From assembly GCA_035315685.1 (NCBI GenBank), contig DATFXR010000746.1:1-7127 (forward strand): 7,127 bases of DNA, read 5' to 3'. The first letter of the stretch is position 1, and each line of letters begins with the position of its first letter. The position numbers and the translations under genes were made by a program. Positions 1 through 7,098 of this stretch are shown here, one piece after another. The notes beneath the pieces are model-generated. The model saw only the letters and a list, made by a program, of their open reading frames with translations. It was not told the DNA's origin and ran no database searches. This DNA is from QHWK01 sp035315685 (GTDB taxonomy: Bacteria > Acidobacteriota > Vicinamibacteria > Vicinamibacterales > CAVVIG01).

Positions 1-1
1 C

Positions 2-1978
<1,977 letters not shown>

Positions 1979-1982
1979 CGAG

Positions 1983-2015
1983 AGTCGTCAGTCGCAAGTC
2001 GTCAGTCGTCAGTCA
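1983..2015 (+). repeat. Short GTCAGTC direct-repeat array between rpoC and its terminator
   Basis: The 12-mer AGTCGTCAGTCG occurs at 1983-1994 and again at 1997-2008. The core GTCAGTC is found three times (1987, 2001, 2008). The array starts four bases after the rpoC stop codon and abuts the terminator stem. Similar GTCGTCAGTC-type spacers are, from memory, common between genes in some Acidobacteriota genomes. Their function is unknown to me. Confidence 0.75.
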
Positions 2016-2051
2016 GGGCGGCGATCGAACAGATCGCCGCCCTTTCTTCTT
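2016..2051 (+). terminator. Rho-independent terminator of the rpo operon
   Basis: A perfect 11-bp stem (GGGCGGCGATC, 2016-2026, with GATCGCCGCCC, 2032-2042) encloses a 5-nt loop (GAACA). It is followed at once by the T-rich run TTTCTTCTT. It lies 37 nt after the rpoC stop codon, so it should separate rpo transcription from the genes that follow. Confidence 0.93.
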
Positions 2052-2092
2052 GTACGGTGATCCGTCTATCGGTGTGCGCATAGGATGTGGAG

Positions 2093-2737
2093 ATGTCGTT
2101 CCTCTATCGATTCGCCGTTGCCATCACGCGGAAGCAGCCGTACCTCGACTGGGCGAACAGCTTGAACGACGGCGTTGAGCTGACGCCGGAGATGTCGGAC
2201 GAGAATCGGACGATCTACCTCGTCCCCGAGACGACGCCCGAAGCGGTCCTCTCGACGATTCTCGACGACTACTGGGAAGGGATCTTCGAGCTGGAGCTCG
2301 GGTCATGGTTGCCGGACGACGCCCGTTGGCCGTCCGATCGGACACGCGCGATGTTCGATGCGTGGTTCGACGTGGACGTCACCAGCAATGTCTACGATCT
2401 GTCACCTGAGGAACCGCTGACGCAGCAGCAGGTCGAGGCCATGGACCTCGACGTCGCGCTGAGCCAGTGCGCCTGGTGCGAGATCGATCTCGAGGACGGC
2501 GCCGGCCGCACGGTCGCTTTTACGCTGGCCCATCGCGACCGAGTCTCTCATCGCGAAGGCCTTTCGCTTCCGATTCGGATCGACGAGGACCGGATCGTGA
2601 TGGGCATTGTCACGCCGGCCGACTCCGAGCCGGCGCGCGCGGGCGACGACCTGATCTTTCGCGTCTGCACGGGCGGCTGCGAACGTGCGCTGCGCAGCGC
2701 TGTTCCGAAGGCGCTCAAGAAGACGTTCCGCGACTAG
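2093..2737 (+). CDS. Conserved hypothetical protein with paired Cys motifs (CxxC...CxxxC)
   Basis: This is a 214-residue soluble protein with no signal peptide or membrane segment. I do not recognise a named family. The N-terminal part (about 1-107) is acidic and aromatic (ITRKQPYLDWANSL, then WEGIFELEL, WP and WFDV) and resembles a stand-alone domain seen in hypothetical proteins. The C-terminal part has C126-A-W-C129 and C192-T-G-G-C196, which could bind one zinc ion. Between them lies the His-containing run LAHRDRVSHREGL (145-157). I chose the ATG at 2093 over the in-frame GTG at 2087 because the AGG at 2082-2084 sits 8 nt before the ATG but only 2 nt before the GTG. The gene starts just after the rpo terminator and is followed 21 nt later by another Cys-rich protein, suggesting co-transcription. 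I see no convincing promoter in 2052-2092. The coding call is strong; the function is unknown. Confidence 0.85.
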   Translation: MSFLYRFAVAITRKQPYLDWANSLNDGVELTPEMSDENRTIYLVPETTPEAVLSTILDDYWEGIFELELGSWLPDDARWPSDRTRAMFDAWFDVDVTSNVYDLSPEEPLTQQQVEAMDLDVALSQCAWCEIDLEDGAGRTVAFTLAHRDRVSHREGLSLPIRIDEDRIVMGIVTPADSEPARAGDDLIFRVCTGGCERALRSAVPKALKKTFRD

Positions 2738-2758
2738 ATTTTCGCGGGGGAGGATTCC

Positions 2759-3226
2759 ATGACAGAGGCAGAGAACGTCTGGCGCACGAAAGGCGATGAC
2801 GAGATTCTCGAGGCGGCAGAGGAGCTCTCTGAATACACCGCCGACGGTGAGCGCATCATCCGGGCGGAGCTGCGGCGCCGCGGCCTGCCCGAGCCCGGTC
2901 GCGCGATCGGTGCGTGCCCGCGCTGTGGACGGGCGATTGCTCCCAATCATCAGGGCGACGAATGCGGTCAGTGTGGCGAGCCGCTCCCTCCCGACATCCT
3001 CCGCGCGCTGGGCGCGGCGTCGGCTCAGTCGGCCGAACGTGCGACGACGGCCAAGACGGTCACTGGTGAATCGCTGGCGGTCAACTGGGAAGTCGTCGTC
3101 TGCCACGGCGCCGCGTTTTCGCTGTGGCGCGCCAGGGTTCCCGGCGGCTGGCTCGTGACGAACGGCAACGGCGGGTTGGCCTTCGTCCCCGACGCCGATG
3201 CCAGGTGGAACGAGAATGTTTCGTAG
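2759..3226 (+). CDS. Hypothetical protein with a zinc-ribbon-like CxxC pair
   Basis: This 155-residue cytoplasmic protein has three visible parts. Residues 10-43 form a short charged helix region (DDEILEAAEELSEYT, then ERIIRAELRRRGL), typical of small proteins that also carry a zinc ribbon. Residues 53-72 hold the ribbon-like knuckles C53-P-R-C56-G and C69-G-Q-C72-G. Residues 110-150 are a compact beta-type segment (WEVVVCHGAAFSLWRARVPGGWLV in part, ending FVPDADARW) that I recall from short stand-alone proteins of unknown function. The start is secure: GGGGGAGG at 2746-2753 lies 5 nt before the ATG. It follows the preceding gene by 21 nt, so the two probably share a transcript. Zinc binding is inferred from the Cys spacing only. 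No enzymatic function can be assigned. Confidence 0.85.
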   Translation: MTEAENVWRTKGDDEILEAAEELSEYTADGERIIRAELRRRGLPEPGRAIGACPRCGRAIAPNHQGDECGQCGEPLPPDILRALGAASAQSAERATTAKTVTGESLAVNWEVVVCHGAAFSLWRARVPGGWLVTNGNGGLAFVPDADARWNENVS

Positions 3227-3289
3227 CCCGGCGATGTCCAGAATCTGCGTGCGTAGCAAAGGAGCCAGGAACGAGGCGGAGACGAGCCG

Positions 3290-3928
3290 ATGATGCGCGT
3301 GCCCAGGAGTGCGGCGCTGGTGCTCGCCGGAGTCTCGTTCCTGCCGCCATCTGCGGCCGCGCAGTCGGAACAGCTGCGCGACTCGTGGCAGCGTGTCCCG
3401 GACCTGTTCGCCGCGGCCGGCGTGCGGGCCGGCGCGAACATCGCAGACGTGGGAGCCGGCGACGGGTTTCTCACCGTTCGCCTGGCGCCGGCGGTCGGCC
3501 CGACCGGCAAGGTCTACGCGGTCGATGTCGATGCGAAAGTCGCGGACACCTTACGGCAGCGGCTGGCGACGGCGGGCATCACCAATGTCGCGGTGGTCGT
3601 CGGCACCCAAGACGATCCCCGTCTGCCGGTCGCGGCACTCGACGGGGCGCTGATCCTGAACGCATACCACGAGATGGCCAGGGGTGTCGCGGTGTTGAAG
3701 CATCTGTACGACGCGCTGAAACCTGGTGGCCAGCTGGTGCTCTGTGAGCCGACTCCTCGTAGTCCGAACCAGTCCAGGCAGGCGCAGATGGACGATCACG
3801 TCCTCGATCCGGCACTGATTCTCGACGATCTTCGAGCCGCCGGCTTTCAGGTGCTCGATCGACAGGACCTGTTTGCAACCAATCTCGGCGGAAACCATTT
3901 CGGCTTCGTGGTCGCGAAGCGGCCGTGA
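3290..3928 (+). CDS. Class I SAM-dependent methyltransferase-like protein, probably exported
   Basis: This 212-residue protein has a Rossmann methyltransferase core. Motif I is I-A-D-V-G-A-G-D-G-F at 51-60. The acidic end of strand 2 is at VYAVDVD (75-81). A motif IV-like LNAYHEM lies at 123-129 and the post-motif LKPGGQLVLCEP at 143-154. The substrate cannot be predicted. Unusually for this fold, the first 24 residues look like a signal peptide: Arg at 3 and 6, a hydrophobic stretch (8-19), and a possible cleavage site SAAA|QSE. Two adjacent Met codons (3290 and 3293) are possible starts; GGAG at 3278-3281 sits 8 nt before the first. A start downstream of the leader is not supported, because no Met falls between the leader and motif I. 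It lies 63 nt after the zinc-ribbon gene and its stop faces a gene remnant on the other strand, 8 nt away. Confidence 0.88.
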   Translation: MMRVPRSAALVLAGVSFLPPSAAAQSEQLRDSWQRVPDLFAAAGVRAGANIADVGAGDGFLTVRLAPAVGPTGKVYAVDVDAKVADTLRQRLATAGITNVAVVVGTQDDPRLPVAALDGALILNAYHEMARGVAVLKHLYDALKPGGQLVLCEPTPRSPNQSRQAQMDDHVLDPALILDDLRAAGFQVLDRQDLFATNLGGNHFGFVVAKRP

Positions 3929-3936
3929 CGCGTGCA

Positions 3937-4170
3937 TTACGGCGTGCCGGGACTGCAATTCGCCCGGCGTGTGTACTTGATCTCCACGCCTTTCCACTCG
4001 GGCACGGCGCCGAAGCTCAGATAGCTGGTCGCCATCATCGCGTCGGCTGACGTGGGCTCGATGACCGTCCGCTGGTGCCACGTGTCGCCGGCGAACGGAT
4101 AGTCGGCCTTCAGCTCGAAACGATTCGTCCTGTCGTCGTAGCCCGTCTCGGCGATGCGAATCGAGTTCGT
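3937..4170 (-). pseudogene. C-terminal remnant of a DUF1579-like protein
   Basis: On the minus strand a frame ends at the TAA at 3937-3939. Its last 75 or so residues look like real protein: GYDDRTNRFELKADYPF, then TWHQRTVIEP, then SYLSFGAVPEWKGVEIKYTRR. I associate this pattern with the C-terminal half of DUF1579-type beta-barrel proteins, which are usually about 150-200 residues long. Upstream of about 4170 the frame stays open but the translation becomes composition-like, and I could not find the missing N-terminal half in any of the three minus-strand frames. There is no ATG until 4476, which is inside the divergent PEBP gene. A GTG at 4216-4218 has no ribosome-binding site. The best reading is a gene that lost its 5' half. 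A short expressed protein, or another family with the same motif, is possible. The 5' boundary given is approximate. Confidence 0.55.
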
Positions 4171-4336
4171 GCTGGCGCTCCCGCCGAGTAACGAGTGCGG
4201 TGATGATAAATCCGCCACGGATATCGTGATCGTGAACGTAGCACGCGAGCGGCACTCGGCGATTGATCGAAGATCGGAACGAATGCCGACTGAAAACTCA
4301 ACCGATCGACGAAGTAGCCCGTTTTCATGGCACAGG

Positions 4337-4342
4337 TATAAT
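4337..4342 (+). promoter_or_regulatory. Likely -10 element for the first PEBP gene
   Basis: A perfect TATAAT sits 38-43 nt before the start codon, inside a relatively AT-rich stretch. Transcription would begin around 4349, leaving a leader of about 30 nt that contains the ribosome-binding site. No good TTGACA-like -35 is found 16-18 nt upstream, and the bases just before the hexamer are not an extended -10, so the promoter may need an activator. Confidence 0.6.
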
Positions 4343-4379
4343 CCCGCGCGGTGCGTTCCCTTTCGAAGGAGCCGACACA

Positions 4380-5021
4380 ATGCGACGAAGTATCCGACGC
4401 GTGCTGACGACGACCATGGCGGCATCGATCTCCCTGATGACGGTCGTGTCGATCGGTGCGCAGACACCGCAGACACCGCCGGCCGGCGGCGGACAGGCGC
4501 GCGGCGGCGGCCGTGGACCGGCGACGCCCCCGCTGATCATGACGTCGTCCGCATGGGAAGACGGCGGCGTCATCTCCGACAAGTACACCCAGGCGGGCGG
4601 TCCCAAGGCGCCGTCGCCCGAACTCAAATGGTCGCAGGTCCCGATGGGGACGCAGAGCTTCGTCCTGCTCATGCACGATCCCGAGCCGGTGCTCAACAAG
4701 GGGTCGAAGATGGACATCACGCATTGGCTCGTATGGAACATTCCGGGCACGTCGACCGGACTCGCGGAGGGCGTCGCCGCCGGCGAGCTGCCGGACGGGA
4801 CGCGGCAGGTGAGTCTGCGCTCGAACGCCTACATGGGACCTGGCGCGCCGCCAGGACCGTACCACCACTACACCTTCGAGCTGTACGCGCTCGACACCAA
4901 ACTCGAGGTGCCGCAAGGTACGCCGCAGGAAGCAGCCGCGACGAGGACAGCCGTGATCAACGCCATGGACGGCCACGTGCTCGGCAAGGCGGTTCTCGTG
5001 GCGCGCTTCCACCGGCAGTAA
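4380..5021 (+). CDS. Secreted YbhB/YbcL-type PEBP (Raf kinase inhibitor-like) protein
   Basis: This 213-residue protein belongs to the phosphatidylethanolamine-binding protein family. The family has a small anion or ligand pocket; its bacterial role is not established. A signal peptide is visible (RRSIRR, hydrophobic stretch to about 25, possible cut SIGA|QTP at 27-28). A Pro/Gly/Arg-rich linker (29-50) follows. The PEBP core shows MHDPEP (98-103) with pocket residues H99-D100-P101, THWLVWNIPG (114-123) with H115, and GPGAPPGPYHHYTFELYALD (153-172) with H162/H163. The end, GHVLGKAVLVARF (198-210), is typical of the subfamily. The protein probably acts in the periplasm or outside the cell. The ATG at 4380 is preferred over the upstream in-frame TTG at 4263: GAAGGAG lies 8 nt before it and the signal peptide starts exactly there. 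A paralogue with about half its residues identical by eye lies at 6477-7085. Confidence 0.93.
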   Translation: MRRSIRRVLTTTMAASISLMTVVSIGAQTPQTPPAGGGQARGGGRGPATPPLIMTSSAWEDGGVISDKYTQAGGPKAPSPELKWSQVPMGTQSFVLLMHDPEPVLNKGSKMDITHWLVWNIPGTSTGLAEGVAAGELPDGTRQVSLRSNAYMGPGAPPGPYHHYTFELYALDTKLEVPQGTPQEAAATRTAVINAMDGHVLGKAVLVARFHRQ

Positions 5022-5337
5022 AGCCGCGACACGACACCGCGCAGTTCTGCGCGCAGACTCGCGCACTCCGGTCGGTGGTCATCACGACGAGCACCGACCG
5101 GTCGACATCAATGAGCCGAGGGCTCAGCCGGCACGGCGCCGCCGCCGTTGATTGCTATTTTGGCGGCCTGCTTGCCGAGTGGTGCCCGCGTGCGCTTCGG
5201 CAGTTGCACCTTTCGCGGAGCGCGACGACCTATGGCCCGTTCCTGTTCGTCACTTACGTCGCGGCACTCGATCTGCTCGCGTGGGCGTGATGTTTCGAGG
5301 ACTCGACCGAGTCGAGTAGGCCGCCGGGGTGCCAAAG
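5022..5337 (+). other. Gene-free stretch with several short inverted repeats
   Basis: No open frame here gives a protein I can recognise, and none has a good ribosome-binding site. Short perfect inverted repeats are seen at 5038-5053 (CGCGCAG/CTGCGCG), 5068-5101 (10-bp arms), 5112-5126 (TGAGCC/GGCTCA), 5141-5167 (GCCGCC/GGCGGC) and 5302-5316 (CTCGAC/GTCGAG). None is followed by a T run, so none is a standard terminator. A weak extended -10 (TGCTATTTT, 5153-5161) could start a transcript for the DinB gene, with no -35. The stretch may hold the 3' end of the PEBP transcript, the 5' leader of the next operon, a small RNA, or decayed sequence. Confidence 0.6.
5068..5101 (+). repeat. 10-bp perfect inverted repeat
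   Basis: CCGGTCGGTG (5068-5077) pairs exactly with CACCGACCGG (5092-5101) across a 14-nt loop. It begins 46 nt after the PEBP stop codon. It lacks a T tract, so it could be an RNA 3'-end stabiliser, a factor-dependent termination element or a protein site. The pairing is certain; the role is not. Confidence 0.6.
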
Positions 5338-5874
5338 ATGATGACGCCAGCTGATTCGACGACACGCCTCTTTCTCGACTTCTCACGGGCCCAGCTGCTC
5401 GATGAGTACTGGCCGCGCCTGCGCAGCTGCGTCGAAACGCTGACCGAACGGCAGGTCTGGTGGCGGCCCAACGAGGCCAGCAACAGCATCGCCAATCTGA
5501 TCCTGCACTTGAACGGCAACGTGCGCCAGTGGCTGGTGGGATCCTTCAACCGAACCGGCGACGCGCGCGATCGCGGCGCCGAATTCGCCGCGCGCGAACC
5601 GATGCCGCCTGCCGCGCTGCTCGACACGCTGGGCGCGACGCTGCAGGACGCATCGGCCGTTCTCTCGCGCCTGACCGAAGCCGATTTGCTCGCGACGCTG
5701 CACATCCAGGGCTATACCGTCACCGGCGTCGAGGCGGTCTATCACGTCGTCGAGCACTTCGGCATGCACTACGGACAGATCGTCTACATCACCAAGCTGG
5801 TGCGCGGCGAGGATCTCGGGTTCTACAAGCAGCTGAACGCAACCGGGCAACGGCCGCCGACGCCGACGGCGTGA
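5338..5874 (+). CDS. DinB-superfamily (DUF1572-like) protein
   Basis: This 178-residue protein matches the DinB/YfiT-type four-helix bundle. Such proteins often hold a divalent metal through three histidines, and some act as thiol-dependent transferases; most have no known substrate. Likely metal ligands are H57 (NLILHLNGNVRQW) and H140 and H144 (VVEHFGMHYGQI). Other family-like segments are ARAQ-type helix 1 (FSRAQLLDEYWPRL, 15-28), WWRPNEASNSI (41-51) and ITKLVRGEDLGFYKQLN (151-167). There is no signal peptide, so it is cytoplasmic. Start choice is uncertain: ATG at 5338, ATG at 5341 or GTG at 5329. GGGGTG at 5326-5331 sits 6 nt before the first ATG, which I prefer. It overlies the same purine run that a GTG start would use up. 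The DUF3291 gene begins 15 nt after its stop, so they are almost certainly co-transcribed. Confidence 0.9.
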   Translation: MMTPADSTTRLFLDFSRAQLLDEYWPRLRSCVETLTERQVWWRPNEASNSIANLILHLNGNVRQWLVGSFNRTGDARDRGAEFAAREPMPPAALLDTLGATLQDASAVLSRLTEADLLATLHIQGYTVTGVEAVYHVVEHFGMHYGQIVYITKLVRGEDLGFYKQLNATGQRPPTPTA

Positions 5875-5877
5875 CGG

Positions 5878-5884
5878 TAGGAGG
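5878..5884 (+). promoter_or_regulatory. Strong ribosome-binding site fixing a GTG start
   Basis: TAGGAGG, close to the ideal anti-16S complement, lies 5 nt before the GTG at 5890 and begins 3 nt after the DinB stop codon. This decides the start of the DUF3291 gene, which has no ATG near its conserved N-terminus, and suggests the two genes are translated from one message. Confidence 0.85.
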
Positions 5885-5889
5885 CTCGC

Positions 5890-6393
5890 GTGACTCGCTT
5901 TCATCTGGCTCAGGTCAACATCGGACGTCTTCGCGCGCCGATCGACGATCCGATTATCGAAGGGTTCCGATCGCAGCTCGATCCGATCAATGCCCTTGCC
6001 GATCGCAGTCCGGGATTCGTGTGGCGGTTGCAAACCGAGGACGGCAACGCCACGGCAATCCGCCCGTACGACGATGCGCGAATGGCGATCAACATGTCGG
6101 TGTGGGAGTCCCTCGAGGCGCTGCAACAGTTCGTCTACCGGAGCGGGCACGTCGTGCCGTTGCGCGACCGGTCGCAGTGGTTCGAGCCGATCGAAGGCCC
6201 GATCCTCGCGCTCTGGTGGGTTCCTGCCGGACACATCCCGACGGTCGCGGAGGCAAAGGAGAAGCTGCAGATCCTGAAGGAACGCGGACCGTCGGCGGAC
6301 GCGTTCACGTTCAGGGCTCCATTTCCGCCGCCGGATGCGCCGTCTGGAACGACCGCGACTCTCGACGCAGCGTTCTGCGAGTGGGCGACGTAA
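5890..6393 (+). CDS. DUF3291 domain-containing protein
   Basis: This 167-residue cytoplasmic protein matches DUF3291 over nearly its whole length. DUF3291 is a family of unknown function with a fold thought to resemble dimeric alpha-beta barrel monooxygenases; that fold link is from memory. Characteristic segments are FHLAQVNIGRLRAPIDD (4-20), INALADRSPGFVWRLQTEDG (33-52), a short Asn-Met-Ser-Val-Trp-Glu-Ser run at 68-74 followed by a helix ending FVYRSGHV, a WFEP motif near 100, and LALWWVPAGHIPTVAEAKEKL (106-126). The last 30 residues are Pro/Ala-rich and less conserved. It is coupled to the DinB gene by a 15-nt gap. A 7-bp hairpin begins just after its stop. No catalytic residue can be named. 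It may act on a small molecule together with its DinB neighbour, but that rests on proximity only. Confidence 0.9.
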   Translation: MTRFHLAQVNIGRLRAPIDDPIIEGFRSQLDPINALADRSPGFVWRLQTEDGNATAIRPYDDARMAINMSVWESLEALQQFVYRSGHVVPLRDRSQWFEPIEGPILALWWVPAGHIPTVAEAKEKLQILKERGPSADAFTFRAPFPPPDAPSGTTATLDAAFCEWAT

Positions 6394-6394
6394 T

Positions 6395-6412
6395 CGTCGG
6401 CAGGCGCCGACG
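6395..6412 (+). other. Hairpin after the DUF3291 stop codon
   Basis: CGTCGGC and GCCGACG form a 7-bp perfect stem with a 4-nt loop, starting 2 nt after the TAA. No T run follows, so it is at best a weak or factor-assisted terminator. It lies directly upstream of the probable promoter for the second PEBP gene. Confidence 0.45.
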
Positions 6413-6415
6413 CCA

Positions 6416-6424
6416 TGCTACACT
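6416..6424 (+). promoter_or_regulatory. Possible extended -10 element for the second PEBP gene
   Basis: TGCTACACT reads as an extended -10 (TG, one base, then TACACT, four of six matches to TATAAT). It lies 53 nt before the ATG at 6477, which would leave a leader of about 45 nt. No clear -35 is present, which is tolerable for an extended -10. Confidence 0.45.
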
Positions 6425-6476
6425 TCGCGCCGCTGTGACGTCGGAGAGCACTCTCGTTCGCGATGAGGAGAAAACC

Positions 6477-7085
6477 ATGCGGGCCAGACAGCACGTTCTC
6501 GTTTCGATGGTCGTGGCGCTGATCGCGATGCCGCTGGCGGCGCAGGATCGTGGCCAGCGCGGCGGCGCACCGGCGGCTCCCGCGATGACGATGACGATCG
6601 CCGCGTTTCCTGACGGCTCCGACATCCCGGTGAAGTACAGCCAGGCGGCGCCAGGCGCGGCGCCGGGCGAAGGCACGTCGCCGGCGATCACGTGGGCGAA
6701 CGTGCCGGCCGGCACGCAGTCGTTCGTGCTCAACATGCACGACATGGACGTCGCCCGGAACAAGACCACCGACGATCAGGCGCATTGGGTGGTCTGGAAC
6801 ATTCCTGGAACGGCAACCGGACTGGCCGAAGGTGCCCCGAAAGGCCCGAAGCTCGCCGACGGCAGCTTTCAGGTCAGCGCGACGGGCCAGGTGTACCGCG
6901 GACCGGGTGCCGGCGCGAACGGGCCGAAGCACCACTACATGTTCGAGCTGTATGCGCTCGACACGAAGATCGACGTGCAGCCGACAGCGGATGCCTTCGA
7001 GACGCGCGCGAACGTGATGAAGGCCATCCAGGGGCACATTCTCGGCAAAGCCGTCTATGGAGGCCTGTTCAGGCGTCCGCAGTAA
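6477..7085 (+). CDS. Secreted YbhB/YbcL-type PEBP protein, second paralogue
   Basis: This 202-residue paralogue of the protein at 4380-5021 has the same layout. There is a signal peptide (MRARQHV, hydrophobic 8-21, possible cut LAA|QD at 22-23), a short Gln/Gly/Ala/Pro linker (24-36), and then the PEBP core. Pocket motifs are NMHDMD (86-91), AHWVVWNIPGT (102-112) and GPGAGANGPKHHYMFELYALD (142-162). The ending GHILGKAVYGGLFRR (186-200) closely matches the first copy. The usual D-P of the first pocket motif is D89-M90 here, while H88, H103 and H152/H153 are kept. The start is secure: GAGGAG (6465-6470) is 6 nt before the ATG. The frame stays open far upstream, but only as a GC-rich shadow of the DinB and DUF3291 genes. 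The protein is likely periplasmic or extracellular; ligand and role are unknown. Confidence 0.93.
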   Translation: MRARQHVLVSMVVALIAMPLAAQDRGQRGGAPAAPAMTMTIAAFPDGSDIPVKYSQAAPGAAPGEGTSPAITWANVPAGTQSFVLNMHDMDVARNKTTDDQAHWVVWNIPGTATGLAEGAPKGPKLADGSFQVSATGQVYRGPGAGANGPKHHYMFELYALDTKIDVQPTADAFETRANVMKAIQGHILGKAVYGGLFRRPQ

Positions 7086-7098
7086 GGAGCGCGACGCG

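Noticed and set aside
1983..2015. CRISPR array
   Set aside because: The units are only 7-12 nt long without spacers of uniform length, so this is a simple direct repeat.
2050..2083. TTGTAC as a -35 element for the gene at 2093
   Set aside because: No -10-like hexamer lies 16-18 nt downstream; the nearest candidate is about 22 nt away and overlaps the ribosome-binding site.
2402..3259. A 285-codon minus-strand open frame across both Cys-motif genes
   Set aside because: It is antisense to two well-supported genes, has no recognisable motif, and its composition is that of a shadow frame.
4263..4379. TTG-initiated extension of the first PEBP protein
   Set aside because: It would bury the signal peptide and run through the TATAAT element; the ATG at 4380 has GAAGGAG at good spacing.
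4110..5066. A 318-codon minus-strand open frame opposite the first PEBP gene
   Set aside because: It is antisense to a PEBP gene with clear motifs and ribosome-binding site; the translation is Arg/His-rich and unlike a protein family.
5108..5386. A possible 92-residue minus-strand gene in the gap before DinB
   Set aside because: No ribosome-binding site or recognisable motif, it runs into the DinB gene, and its composition is Arg/Ser/Ala shadow-like.
5460..6476. In-frame upstream extension of the second PEBP gene
   Set aside because: The extension lies across the DinB and DUF3291 genes in another frame; the ATG at 6477 has its own GAGGAG site and begins a signal peptide.
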